A stretch of DNA of 64,000 nucleotides from Alphaproteobacteria bacterium (GTDB taxonomy: Bacteria > Pseudomonadota > Alphaproteobacteria > JAAEOK01): the NCBI GenBank assembly GCA_024244705.1, contig JAAEOK010000082.1:61037-125036 (forward strand), given 5' to 3'. Both the position numbers and the translations under genes were made by a program. The first letter of the stretch is position 1. Each line of letters starts with the position of its first letter. A model generated the notes under the pieces. That model saw nothing but the letters and a program-made list of their open reading frames with translations, was not told the DNA's origin and did no database searches. This document shows, piece by piece, positions 43,889 through 52,721 of this stretch.

Positions 43889-44716
43889 CTAGCCCGTCTG
43901 CCGCATCCCGAAGCAATGATCGGCATCGGGGAAACGGCGATCGCGGACGTCGGCGGCATAGGCCGCGGCGGCGGCGCCGATCTGGCCGCCCAGATCCGCG
44001 TAGCGCTTCACGAAACGGGGTTTGAAATCCGAAAACAGACCGACGAGATCTTCCGTCACCAGGATTTGGCCATCGCAGGCGGGCGACGCACCAATGCCGA
44101 TCGTCGGGATCGACAGGCTTTCCGTCAAAGCCCGCGCCAACGGCTCCATTGTGCCCTCGATAACGATGGCGAAGGCGCCGGCGTCGGCGATCGCCTGAGC
44201 GTCGGCGCGTATACGCGCGGCCTCCAATTCGGACTTTCCCTGGGCCTTGAACCCGCCCTGGGTGTTGACGGCTTGCGGCATGAGGCCGACATGGCCGAGC
44301 ACCGGGATACCCCGTTCATTGAGGAAACGCACGGTGTCGGCCATTTCCGCGCCGCCCTCGATCTTGACGCCGGCGCAACCGGTTTCGCGCATGACCCGCG
44401 CCGCCGTGCGGAACGCCACGGGCGGCGATTCCTGATACGAACCGAACGGCAGGTCGACGATAACGCAGGCCGTCTCGGAGCCGCGGACGACGGCGGCGCC
44501 ATGATTGATCATCATGTCGACATTGACGCCGAGCGTGTTCTCCATGCCGTAGATGACCATGCCGAGCGAATCGCCGACCAGCATAAGATCGACATGCGGA
44601 TCCAATATCTTCGCAGTGAGGGCGGTGTAAGCGGTCAGGCAGACAATCGGTTCCGAACCCTTGCGGGCGGCGATCTGAGGGACCGTGATGCGGGATCTTT
44701 CCTTGTGAACGCTCAT
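43889..44716 (-). CDS. panB: 3-methyl-2-oxobutanoate hydroxymethyltransferase
   Basis: A 275-residue TIM-barrel enzyme making ketopantoate from 2-ketoisovalerate and 5,10-methylene-THF. Family motifs are [27 protein letters not shown] (metal-binding Asp), VKIEGGAEM and [10 protein letters not shown]. The start ATG at 44714-44716 (MSVHKERSR) is preferred over one seven codons earlier. First gene of the pantothenate unit. A TGC-rich imperfect palindrome lies about 55 bases upstream. Confidence 0.96.
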   Translation of the reverse strand: MSVHKERSRITVPQIAARKGSEPIVCLTAYTALTAKILDPHVDLMLVGDSLGMVIYGMENTLGVNVDMMINHGAAVVRGSETACVIVDLPFGSYQESPPVAFRTAARVMRETGCAGVKIEGGAEMADTVRFLNERGIPVLGHVGLMPQAVNTQGGFKAQGKSELEAARIRADAQAIADAGAFAIVIEGTMEPLARALTESLSIPTIGIGASPACDGQILVTEDLVGLFSDFKPRFVKRYADLGGQIGAAAAAYAADVRDRRFPDADHCFGMRQTG

Positions 44717-44850
44717 CGCACAATTCCCCTGCGGCAATAAAACCAGCTTCGACCGGCCGCTATCTTAATCAATTATGCTGCATTGCACAATAAGAGCGCG
44801 GCGACCAACCGCCAGCCCAACATTTCCGCGGACTTGCGTCCGGGCGATCG

Positions 44851-46245
44851 CTAACTCCGGGGCAGTATGATGCGGAACCTGGCGCCATCGGGGCCGCTGG
44901 AAACGAGCTGCAATTCACCGCCATGCGCGCGCACCAGCTCGTCCGATATGGCGAGCCCGAGCCCGGTCCCGCCGGGCCGAGTCGATCCCGAAAACGGTTG
45001 GAACAGGTTTTTTTTCGCCTGGTCCGACAAGCCGGGTCCATTGTCGCCGACCTCGAGGCGGAGCTCCGCATCGTCGACGTCGGCATCAAAGGTCACGCAT
45101 GTCGCGCCGGCTTCGCGTGCGTTGTGGGCGAGGTTCGCCAAGACCCGGTAGATCTGGTCGCGATCGGCGACCGCCTCGAGGCCGGCATCGATGTTGTTCC
45201 GCCATTGTAGCGCTTGGTCGCCATCAGCGGCCTCGAACGCACCGCCGACCTCATCCGCGAGGGGCCGTAGCTGGAACCGCGTGCGATCCAGTTGCGGCCC
45301 CGAATCGGTCGCGAAATTGAGGGTTTGCACACTGAGATCGACGGCACGGTCGATCGCACTGACCAGTCGGGGCGCGATCCGCTTCACCTCCGGGTCCTCG
45401 CTGCCGACGAGACGGTCCGACAGCAGCTGTGCCGGCGATAGGATATTGCGCAGATCGTGGTTGATTCGGGCCACCGCGGAGCCGAGCGCGGCGAGACGGG
45501 CCCGTTCCTTCAGCGATCTCCGGATCGAGCTTTGCATGTCGGCCAGAACGCCGACGACGACGCCGATCTCGTCGGCGCGGCGCGTCGGCTCGACCGTCGT
45601 ATTCGGATTTTCCGGGTCGTCGCGGAAGCGCACGATGCTCTCCGTCATGCGCCGCATCGGATAGACCATCAGCAACTGCAGACTGAGATAGACCAGCGAT
45701 GCCGTAAACAGCGAGATGATCACCGAGAGTTGGAGGATGCGCTCGGAATAATCGTACATCTCCAAGCGCATCGGCGTTTCGTCGATCAGCACCTCGATGG
45801 TGGTGCTGGCATCGTGCGGCGACGAACCTGTGACCATCAATACGCGGTTGCCGCTTTGGAAAAGGGTTTCGAACCCGTCCATGAGGAACGACATGAAGCT
45901 TTGTTGGCCCAGGTCGATGCTGAGGTCAGGTTTCGGCGCGCCCGACATCATCAGGATCCGTTTCGGCTCGCCCGGCTGCGACAGGGCGATCTGCCGCGCC
46001 TTGGCCTGGCGCAAGACTTCGGCTTCGAGTTCGGGCCCGAGCATGTGATCGGGGGTGGCTTCGAGGGTCAAGGTCGCGAGATGCGCATCGGCGACGCGTT
46101 CTTCCAGATAGACCTTACGATAACGTGCCACCGACGGCGCATAGATGAACAGCTCGCTGAGCATGACAAAAAATATGGTCAAGACCAGCAAACGCGCCGA
46201 TAGACTCTTGATCGCTGGCGGAAGCCGGAAGGTCTTCCTGTTCAT
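44851..46245 (-). CDS. Sensor histidine kinase, orphan
   Basis: A 464-residue membrane kinase. Helices flank a periplasmic sensor region (about 18-36 and 172-195, sensor about 37-170). A HAMP-like segment follows (about 196-250). The phospho-acceptor is His263 in NHDLRNILSP. The ATP site has NLAHNAREA, VGDNGPGLS and GGTGLGLAI. Catalytic residues are complete. No response regulator gene lies next to it, so its partner is elsewhere. The sensor domain is not one I recognise. Confidence 0.9.
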   Translation of the reverse strand: MNRKTFRLPPAIKSLSARLLVLTIFFVMLSELFIYAPSVARYRKVYLEERVADAHLATLTLEATPDHMLGPELEAEVLRQAKARQIALSQPGEPKRILMMSGAPKPDLSIDLGQQSFMSFLMDGFETLFQSGNRVLMVTGSSPHDASTTIEVLIDETPMRLEMYDYSERILQLSVIISLFTASLVYLSLQLLMVYPMRRMTESIVRFRDDPENPNTTVEPTRRADEIGVVVGVLADMQSSIRRSLKERARLAALGSAVARINHDLRNILSPAQLLSDRLVGSEDPEVKRIAPRLVSAIDRAVDLSVQTLNFATDSGPQLDRTRFQLRPLADEVGGAFEAADGDQALQWRNNIDAGLEAVADRDQIYRVLANLAHNAREAGATCVTFDADVDDAELRLEVGDNGPGLSDQAKKNLFQPFSGSTRPGGTGLGLAISDELVRAHGGELQLVSSGPDGARFRIILPRS

Positions 46246-46327
46246 GACGTCGAGAATAGCCGGGCTCGGGCCCGCGCGCCAAACGCTATCTGACCCGCGA
46301 ACCAGCCGCCATGCCGGTCAGATTCTG

Positions 46328-46365
46328 CAAAAAGAAAAGCGGCGCCCCATGATTTGGAGCGCCGC
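46328..46365 (-). terminator. Rho-independent terminator after the Cys-Asn-Pro repeat gene
   Basis: On the minus strand GCGGCGCTCC and GGGGCGCCGC form a 10-bp stem (one G-U pair) around a seven-base loop, followed directly by TTTTCTTTTT. This is a textbook intrinsic terminator. It lies 30 bases after the stop of the repeat-protein gene and upstream of the kinase gene, so it separates the two transcripts. Confidence 0.9.
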
Positions 46366-46394
46366 CCGCAAAAGCTAGATTCTTGGCCGATGCG

Positions 46395-46670
46395 TTAGCT
46401 GGCCTTACACGGATTGCACGGATTGCACGGGTTGCACGGATTGCACGGATTGCACTTGGCCGCGCACGGATTGCACGGATTGCACGGATTGCACTTGGCC
46501 GCACCGCAGGGGTTACATGGATTGCACTTGCTCGCGCCACAGGGGTTACATGGATTGCAGCTTGCAATCTGAACCGGTGCGCTGTTGGAGCTTGCCGCGG
46601 CGGCGGGCAGGGCAACCGTACCGGCGGCCAATGCAGCAACACTCAACACTGCAACAGTCTTCTTCATCAT
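46395..46670 (-). CDS. Small secreted Cys-Asn-Pro repeat protein
   Basis: A 91-residue protein. The signal peptide covers about residues 1-24 (Lys-Lys, hydrophobic core, cleavage near AAAA). The mature part is almost wholly Cys-Asn-Pro tripeptides in four blocks with 3, 3, 4 and 6 cysteines, separated by GASK, GAAK and AAK. There are 16 cysteines in about 52 residues. Regular CxxC spacing suggests metal binding or a disulfide-linked array in the periplasm or at the surface. The start is ATG at 46668-46670, or the next codon, with GAGGAGA upstream. It has its own strong terminator. Function unknown. Confidence 0.8.
   Translation of the reverse strand: MMKKTVAVLSVAALAAGTVALPAAAASSNSAPVQIASCNPCNPCGASKCNPCNPCGAAKCNPCNPCNPCAAKCNPCNPCNPCNPCNPCKAS
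46404..46562. repeat. 9-bp tandem repeats encoding Cys-Asn-Pro
   Basis: Plus-strand text repeats CACGGATTG (minus strand TGCAATCCG, codons Cys-Asn-Pro). It forms four arrays separated by short Ala/Gly/Lys spacers with their own imperfect longer period. The unit length is a multiple of three, so gain or loss of copies keeps the frame. Nearly identical codons in each unit point to recent expansion by slippage. Confidence 0.85.
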
Positions 46671-46875
46671 GTCCAAGGTCTCCTCAGTCAGTGGATCGCG
46701 TCTCCGCGTTCGTTGCGTGGCGCCCCGCCAATTATTTTCCACTCGGAACCCGATGCCGTGGACGGGGGCCTTGGTACGGGCGGCATAACCCGCAAACACA
46801 TTGATATGATTGGGATTCGGCGTGACATTCGCGAATCAATTACCCTAACGCGGGGTCACATTGTTGTGAGGGCGA

Positions 46876-48300
46876 TTACCCGAACTTGGCGAGAAATCGC
46901 ACAATCGCCCGCGTCCGCTCGCTAAACAGGCTTGGCGTGTAGAAGCTGCCGGCGGCCCGCTTGCCGATTTCGCCAAGGGTCGGATAGGGCATGATCATGT
47001 TGGCGATATCGCTGATCTTGAGGCCTTTGCCGATGCCCAGGACCCATGGGTGAATCAACTCGCCGGCGTGGGCCCCGACGATCGAGGCGCCGAGGATCTT
47101 GCCCCGTTTGGTGGTAACCGCTTTGATCAGCCCTTCGGTTTCGCGCTCGGCCTGGGCTCGGTCGTTTTCCGCATAGGGCCAGCGCAAGATACGTATCGCG
47201 CCGTGCTTCTCCTTAGCTTGGATTTCGGTCATGCCGACATGGGCCAATTCCGGATCGGTGTAGGTGACCCACGGCAAGGCCCGATAGTTCACCTTGGCCG
47301 GCAGCCTGAACAGCGCGTTGCGGATGACGATACCTGCATGATAGCCGGCGGCATGGGTGAATTGAGGGCCGCCCGCGACATCACCGATGGCGAAGATCTT
47401 CTTGTTCGTCGTCCGCAGGCGGTCGTCGACTTCGATTCCCTTCTTGGAGAAGGCGACGCCGGCGTTGTCCAAATCGAGGCCGTCGACGGTCGGAAGCCGC
47501 CCGGCGGCGACCAGAAGGTGGCTTCCGGCGATTTGCTCGGCCGCGTCACCCTCGCCGAGTTGGACCCGGAACGCGCCCGGTTCGCCGGCGACATGATCGA
47601 TCTTGACGTTCTCCCGCATATCGATGCCGTCGGCCTGCAAACGGCGCTTGACGATCGCTGTCAGTTCGGGATCGTCCTTGCCGAGGACCGTGAATGCCTC
47701 GAGCAAGGTCACCGGAATGCCGAGCCGCCGGTGGGCTTGGGCAAGCTCGGCCCCAATCGGACCGCCGCCGATGACGATCAGGTGTTCGGGCCGCGTGGTA
47801 TTGTCGAAGATCGTCTCGTTGGTCAGGTACGCCACCTCGGCAAGCCCCGGTATCGGCGGTGCCGCGGCCCTTGAGCCGGTAGCAATGACGAACCGCCGGG
47901 CGCGCACTTTGTAGCCACCTGCGGCAACCTCATCCGGTCCGGTGAAGGCCGCGCGGGCGAGAAGGACCTTGACCCCGAGACCCTCGAAACGGTCGACCGA
48001 ATCGACCGGCGCGATGGCCGCGATAACACCGTGAATGTGATCGTGAACGCCCTTGAAATCGATTTCGGGCTCGACCGCCTTGATGCCGAAGCGATCGGCG
48101 CGGCGCATCGATTCGGCGGCGTGCGCCGCTGCGATCATCGATTTCGACGGCACGCACCCGTAGTTAAGGCAATCGCCGCCCATCTTGCCGGCCTCGATGA
48201 GCACGGTCGACGACCCCATCTGGGAGGCCCCGGCAGCGACGGCCAAGCCGCCCGAGCCGCCGCCGATCACGCAGATATCGGCATTGATTACTTCAACCAT
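46876..48300 (-). CDS. FAD-dependent pyridine nucleotide-disulfide oxidoreductase (Lpd/MerA-like)
   Basis: A 474-residue class I flavoprotein. The FAD motif is VIGGGSGGLAVAAGASQMG, the redox disulfide GGDCLNYGCVPSK, the NAD(P) motif VIGGGPIGAELAQ, and AIGDVAGGPQFTHAAGYHA is present. The C-terminus lacks the usual His-Pro-Thr-x-x-Glu active site; it reads MPYPTLGEIGKRAA. This form is typical of Lpd relatives encoded beside VTT/TMEM64 membrane proteins, as here (20 bases apart). The substrate is therefore not lipoamide with certainty; a small disulfide or metal ion is possible. Confidence 0.88.
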   Translation of the reverse strand: MVEVINADICVIGGGSGGLAVAAGASQMGSSTVLIEAGKMGGDCLNYGCVPSKSMIAAAHAAESMRRADRFGIKAVEPEIDFKGVHDHIHGVIAAIAPVDSVDRFEGLGVKVLLARAAFTGPDEVAAGGYKVRARRFVIATGSRAAAPPIPGLAEVAYLTNETIFDNTTRPEHLIVIGGGPIGAELAQAHRRLGIPVTLLEAFTVLGKDDPELTAIVKRRLQADGIDMRENVKIDHVAGEPGAFRVQLGEGDAAEQIAGSHLLVAAGRLPTVDGLDLDNAGVAFSKKGIEVDDRLRTTNKKIFAIGDVAGGPQFTHAAGYHAGIVIRNALFRLPAKVNYRALPWVTYTDPELAHVGMTEIQAKEKHGAIRILRWPYAENDRAQAERETEGLIKAVTTKRGKILGASIVGAHAGELIHPWVLGIGKGLKISDIANMIMPYPTLGEIGKRAAGSFYTPSLFSERTRAIVRFLAKFG

Positions 48301-48319
48301 GGTGGAGGCTCCTCAGGGG

Positions 48320-49063
48320 TCAGGATTGTTCGCCGTCGGCCTTGCCGGAGAACCGCTTGTAAAGGATCGGAACCAGCGACAGCAGCGCCAGGCCGATCAG
48401 CGGCAGCAAAATCTCAAGATCGAAGATGATGCCCAAATCGGGACTACGGCCGGCATCGAGCACGGCACCCAATCCGTTGCCGACGCTGACGTAGACCACG
48501 GTCCCCGGAATGATCCCGATCAGCGTCGCCAGCATGTAGACCGACAGCGGGATGTTGAGCAGTGCCGGCACCAGGTTCACCAGCCAGAACGGAAAAACCG
48601 GGATCAACCGAAGAAACAGCAGGTAGCTGAATGCATTTTTCTGGAAGCCGTCTCTCATCCGATTGACCGCCGCCCCGGCCCTGGCCTGCAGGACTTCGCC
48701 GAACGCGGTCTTGGCGGCAACAAAAAGGGTGGTCGCGCCAATGGTCGCGCCGACAATGGTCAACACGCTGCCGATGGCGATGCCGAACAGGAAACCGCCG
48801 GTCAGCGACAGGATCGCCCCGCCGGGCAGCGAGAATGCAATCACCGCGATATAGCCGATCGTGTAAATCAGGGCTGCGGCGACAAAGTTCTCCGCCACGT
48901 ATTGAGAGAGGAAATCGCGGTTGTCGCTCAAGATATCGAATGACAGATAGACATCGAGATCGAAGACGAAAAAAGCCACCAATCCACCTACCAGGAGAGC
49001 AACCGGTAGCAGCCGCCAGATCGAAAATCGGGCCTTCTGGCCGCCGTTCTCGGGTGTCGTCAT
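48320..49063 (-). CDS. VTT domain (TVP38/TMEM64, DedA-like) membrane protein
   Basis: A 247-residue membrane protein. The VTT core includes FSLPGGAILSLTGGFLFG and LRLIPVFPFWLVNLVPALL, with several further helices. Related proteins move lipids or small solutes across the inner membrane. The start is uncertain: ATG at 49061-49063 is used, but the frame remains open with ATGs at 49099 and 49132. It is the first gene of a pair with the flavin disulfide reductase, an arrangement found in many proteobacteria whose joint function is not established. Confidence 0.87.
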   Translation of the reverse strand: MTTPENGGQKARFSIWRLLPVALLVGGLVAFFVFDLDVYLSFDILSDNRDFLSQYVAENFVAAALIYTIGYIAVIAFSLPGGAILSLTGGFLFGIAIGSVLTIVGATIGATTLFVAAKTAFGEVLQARAGAAVNRMRDGFQKNAFSYLLFLRLIPVFPFWLVNLVPALLNIPLSVYMLATLIGIIPGTVVYVSVGNGLGAVLDAGRSPDLGIIFDLEILLPLIGLALLSLVPILYKRFSGKADGEQS

Positions 49064-49252
49064 GCCGTCGGCCCCCAATTCTCGTATGCCCATTTCCATC
49101 GTGCCGCTTCGCTGCCGAGTGTCCTCTTCCACGCCGCGAAATTTGGGGGCACGGCAAATCTACCACCAGTCACTTCGCCATCACCTTAGTGTGATTGTAC
49201 GGGGTGCGCCACGGCCGCCTTGGCCACGGTCAAAGGCGCCGTCCGCCTTGCA

Positions 49253-49281
49253 TTGACTTGCTTCGCCCCAGCCACTATACA
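49253..49281 (+). promoter_or_regulatory. Sigma-70 type promoter for rpmH operon
   Basis: TTGACT (49253-49258), a 17-base spacer and TATACA (49276-49281) form a near-consensus housekeeping promoter. Transcription would start near 49289, giving a leader of about 30 bases before rpmH. Position and strength suit a ribosomal-protein operon. Confidence 0.8.
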
Positions 49282-49321
49282 GCGGGCCAATTGACTAGGT
49301 TGCCGATGACGGAGGCTACCC

Positions 49322-49456
49322 TTGAAACGCACATATCAACCGAGCGTGCTGGTACGCAAGCGCCGCCACGGATTTCGCAGCCGCATGTCGACAGTCGGTG
49401 GTCGCCGCATCTTGGCGCGCCGCCGCGCGAAAGGCCGCAAACGCCTGTCGGCCTAA
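49322..49456 (+). CDS. rpmH: Ribosomal protein L34
   Basis: A 44-residue basic ribosomal protein with the exact family length and sequence: [18 protein letters not shown], then [20 protein letters not shown]. It is too short for most gene finders and begins with TTG at 49322. It heads the rpmH-rnpA-yidD-yidC operon behind a strong promoter. L34 sits in the large subunit near the exit tunnel. Confidence 0.96.
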   Translation: MKRTYQPSVLVRKRRHGFRSRMSTVGGRRILARRRAKGRKRLSA

Positions 49457-49466
49457 ATACCGGATC

Positions 49467-49856
49467 ATGACGATCGGACGTCTAACCAAACGTCCGCAGT
49501 TTCTCGAAGTCGCGGCCAAAGGAAAAAAGAAGGCGACGCCGGGACTGGTGCTGCAGGCGTATTGCCACGGCAACCCCGAATGGGGCCCCCGGGTGGGCTT
49601 TACGGCGAGCCGCAAGGTCGGCAACGCGGTCGCCCGCAACCGGGCGCGGCGGCGTTTGCGGGCGGTGGCGGAGAGAATTCTACCGGTGGCGGCGGCGCCG
49701 GCCTATGACTATGTATTGATCGCAAGGAAGGCGACACCAGAGCGGCCGTTCACGGCCTTGATGGCGGACCTGGAGGATGCATTGAGGCGGCTGGACCTGT
49801 ACAGGAACTCCGAGTCGGCGGCGGAACCGGCAATACAGGGGTCTCGGGGCGAATGA
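49467..49856 (+). CDS. rnpA: Ribonuclease P protein component
   Basis: A 129-residue basic protein that assists the RNase P RNA in tRNA 5' processing. The RNR signature is GNAVARNRARRRLRAV, with RLTKRPQFL at the N-terminus. The start ATG at 49467 lies ten bases after rpmH, as in most bacteria. Its last codons overlap yidD in an ATGA junction. Confidence 0.95.
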   Translation: MTIGRLTKRPQFLEVAAKGKKKATPGLVLQAYCHGNPEWGPRVGFTASRKVGNAVARNRARRRLRAVAERILPVAAAPAYDYVLIARKATPERPFTALMADLEDALRRLDLYRNSESAAEPAIQGSRGE

Positions 49857-50101
49857 CCTTGCTCGGTTGGATCGCCGCGGCACCTGTCCATGTCTATCGT
49901 TGGACGATAGGGCCTATGGTGCCGAAAGTGTGCCGCTTCGAGCCGAGCTGTTCGGGGTATGCGGCACGCGCCCTGGTATTGCACGGACCGTTTCGGGGCG
50001 GCTGGTTGACGCTGCACCGCCTTCTCCGATGTCACCCCTGGGGCGGGTACGGATACGATCCGGTCCCCGGCGACCATGACTGTCACGGACACGGTCGTTA
50101 G
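49853..50101 (+). CDS. yidD: Membrane protein insertion efficiency factor
   Basis: An 82-residue protein with the YidD signature CRFEPSCSGYAARAL and GGWLTLHRLLRCHPWGG. It assists YidC-dependent insertion. The start overlaps the rnpA stop by four bases. The C-terminus is His/Gly-rich. Confidence 0.95.
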   Translation: MTLLGWIAAAPVHVYRWTIGPMVPKVCRFEPSCSGYAARALVLHGPFRGGWLTLHRLLRCHPWGGYGYDPVPGDHDCHGHGR

Positions 50102-50110
50102 GGTCCGCCG

Positions 50111-52033
50111 ATGGAACAGCGCAACCTCCTGCTCGCCATCGCAATTTCGCTCGCGGTCATCTTCGGGTTCCAGTTTTTCATGGATTCGATGTATCCGGAG
50201 CGCGACCAGCCGGTGCAAACCACGGATTCGTCAACACCAATCGGCGATTCGATCCCACGTCCGGCCGCCCCCTCCGGAGCCGCACCCACACCCGAGACCG
50301 ACCGTGCCCAGGTGCTGGCAGAATCTCCCCGCGTCGAAATCGACAATCCGGTGGTCGATGGGTCGCTTGCCTTGCGGGGCGCCCGGCTCGACGACCTCAA
50401 ACTCAAGAAATTCCGCGAGACCGTTGACCCGACGAGTCCGGAGGTCACCTTGTTGTCGCCGGGCGGCAGTGACAAGCCCTACTATTCGACTGTCGGGTGG
50501 GTGTCCGATCAGGCCGATTTAGTCCTTCCCGATGGCGACACCTTGTGGCAGTCGGACGGCGACAAACTGACCGACAAGACGCCGGTGACCTTGACTTGGA
50601 ACAATGGCGCCGGTTTGATCTTCACGCGAACGATCTCGATCGACGAAAGCTACATGTTCGAGATCACGCAAAGCGTTCGCAACGTCGGCAACCAATCGGT
50701 AAACCTGTTTCCCTACAGCATCGTTTCGCGGACCGATCCGCCGCCGGTGCTTGGCTTTTTCATCCTGCACGAAGGTCCGATCGGCGTCCTCGACGGCACC
50801 TTGAAGGAAATCGATTACGACGAGCTCCAGGATGAGAACACGATCGAATTCAAGAGCAATGGCGGGTGGATCGGGATTACCGACAAATACTGGCTGGTAT
50901 CGCTGATACCCAACCAGGATGCCGGGTCGACCGGGCGATTCAGCTATTCGGTCGCCGACGGCCGCAACCGCTACCAGACCGACTTCATCGGCGGCGGCCG
51001 CGAAATCGCGCCGGGTGCGACCATCACCGTGACCAGCCATCTTTTCGCCGGCGCCAAGGAAGTCCAGGTGCTCGACGCCTATTCCGAGCAATACGGCATC
51101 GACAAGTTCGATCGCGCGATCGATTTCGGCTGGTTCTACTTCCTGACCAAACCGCTGTTCTACGTCCTGATCTACATCAACGAGATGGTCGGCAATTTCG
51201 GCGTCGCCATCCTGTTGCTCACCGTGTTGATCAAGCTGATCATGTTCCCGCTGGCCAACAAGTCCTACCGCTCGATGAGCCGGATGAAGGCGTTACAGCC
51301 GGAAATCATGTCGCTCCGCGAACGCTTCGGCGATGACAAGCAGCGTCTCAATCAAGAGATGATGGCGATGTACAAGGATAAGAAGGTGAGCCCGGCATCG
51401 GGCTGCCTGCCGATCGCCGTCCAGATTCCGGTGTTCTTCGCCCTCTACAAAGTGCTTTTCGTTACGATCGAGATGCGTCACGCGCCATTTTTCGGCTGGA
51501 TCCAGGACCTCTCGGCACCGGACCCGACGACGGTCTTCAACGCCTTCGGCCTGATTCCGTTCACCCCGCCCGAATTCCTTTTGATCGGCGCCTGGCCGTT
51601 GATCATGGGCATCTCCATGTTCCTCCAGCAGAAGCTGAACCCGCAGCCGCCGGACCCGATCCAGGCGCGGATCTTCATGTTCCTGCCGATCATCTTCACC
51701 TTCCTGCTGGCCCGCTTCCCGTCCGGCCTGGTCATCTATTGGGCGTGGAACAACGTCCTCTCCATCGGCCAGCAATGGATGATCATGCGCGGCGTGGCCA
51801 AGGCCGACGCGGCAGCGGCGGCGAAGAAGGCGGGGTCACCGGCACCGGCCGCGGCGGGCAACACGTCCCAGGCCGGCGATAAATCAACAAAGGAAGACGA
51901 ATCCGAGGCGGAGGACAACGACGGCGACGAGACCGAACACGAGGAGGCCGCACCCGCCGCGACCACGACCAGCGCCGCGCGCGGCAAGAACCGGGGACGC
52001 AACAAACGCCGCTCACGTGGCGGCCGCCGCTGA
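50111..52033 (+). CDS. yidC: Membrane protein insertase YidC
   Basis: A 640-residue insertase, long for the family because of its C-terminal tail. Helix 1 (about 5-25) precedes a large periplasmic beta-sandwich domain (about 60-340). The five-helix insertase core follows (about 355-590), including INEMVGNFGVAILLLTVLIK and SGCLPIAVQIPVFFALYK. The tail (about 595-640) is acidic, then strongly basic (Arg/Lys), suited to ribosome binding. It follows yidD by nine bases in the conserved operon. Confidence 0.96.
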   Translation: MEQRNLLLAIAISLAVIFGFQFFMDSMYPERDQPVQTTDSSTPIGDSIPRPAAPSGAAPTPETDRAQVLAESPRVEIDNPVVDGSLALRGARLDDLKLKKFRETVDPTSPEVTLLSPGGSDKPYYSTVGWVSDQADLVLPDGDTLWQSDGDKLTDKTPVTLTWNNGAGLIFTRTISIDESYMFEITQSVRNVGNQSVNLFPYSIVSRTDPPPVLGFFILHEGPIGVLDGTLKEIDYDELQDENTIEFKSNGGWIGITDKYWLVSLIPNQDAGSTGRFSYSVADGRNRYQTDFIGGGREIAPGATITVTSHLFAGAKEVQVLDAYSEQYGIDKFDRAIDFGWFYFLTKPLFYVLIYINEMVGNFGVAILLLTVLIKLIMFPLANKSYRSMSRMKALQPEIMSLRERFGDDKQRLNQEMMAMYKDKKVSPASGCLPIAVQIPVFFALYKVLFVTIEMRHAPFFGWIQDLSAPDPTTVFNAFGLIPFTPPEFLLIGAWPLIMGISMFLQQKLNPQPPDPIQARIFMFLPIIFTFLLARFPSGLVIYWAWNNVLSIGQQWMIMRGVAKADAAAAAKKAGSPAPAAAGNTSQAGDKSTKEDESEAEDNDGDETEHEEAAPAATTTSAARGKNRGRNKRRSRGGRR

Positions 52034-52054
52034 GCCGGGGCGGTCCTGGCGGCC

Positions 52055-52693
52055 ATGGATGAGGACGCCATCGAACGGGGCCGCCTTCTGTTCGCCCGGG
52101 AGTGCCGGTTTGTCACCGGTGCGGCCGGTCTCGACGACCTGCCGGCGGCCGACCTGCCAGAGGTAGCGTTCGCCGGCCGCTCCAACGTCGGCAAATCGAG
52201 TCTTTTGAACGCGCTGACCGGCCGCAAGAACCTGGCGCGCACATCCAACACCCCGGGCCGGACCCGGCAGCTCAACTTCTTTGATCTCGGTGGCGAGTTG
52301 ATGCTCGCCGATCTCCCCGGGTACGGCTATGCCCGGGCGTCGCGCAGCGAGGTTCGAAGCTGGACCCGGCTGACGATGGATTATCTGCGCGGCCGTCCCA
52401 CTTTGCGGCGGGTTTTCCTGCTCATCGACGCCCGACACGGCCTGATGCCGACGGACAACGAGATCCTGGATCTGTTCGACAATGCGGCGGTCGCCTACCA
52501 GGCGGTTCTCACCAAGGCCGACAAAACCAAGCCTGCCGAACTCAGCGACCGGCTAACCGAGATCGCGCGCAGCCTTGCCAAGCATCCGGCGGCACACCCC
52601 GAGGTGATCGCTACCAGTGCCGTGCGCAAGACAGGCATAGCCGAGTTGCGGGCATGGCTCGCCACCTTGGACGATACCGAGAGTTTGAGCTAG
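52055..52693 (+). CDS. yihA: Ribosome-biogenesis GTP-binding protein YihA/YsxC/EngB
   Basis: A 212-residue GTPase. G1 is [17 protein letters not shown]3 is [11 protein letters not shown]4 is LTKADKTK, and [11 protein letters not shown] is the G2 region. It is needed for 50S assembly. It lies 21 bases after yidC, in the usual alphaproteobacterial order before argB. Confidence 0.95.
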   Translation: MDEDAIERGRLLFARECRFVTGAAGLDDLPAADLPEVAFAGRSNVGKSSLLNALTGRKNLARTSNTPGRTRQLNFFDLGGELMLADLPGYGYARASRSEVRSWTRLTMDYLRGRPTLRRVFLLIDARHGLMPTDNEILDLFDNAAVAYQAVLTKADKTKPAELSDRLTEIARSLAKHPAAHPEVIATSAVRKTGIAELRAWLATLDDTESLS

Positions 52694-52721
52694 GGTCGCC
52701 AAGCAACAAGGAAGTTGGACC

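Noticed and set aside
46404..46562. CRISPR-like array
   Set aside because: The repeats are 9 bp, coding, and without spacers of constant length. They encode Cys-Asn-Pro units in a secreted protein.
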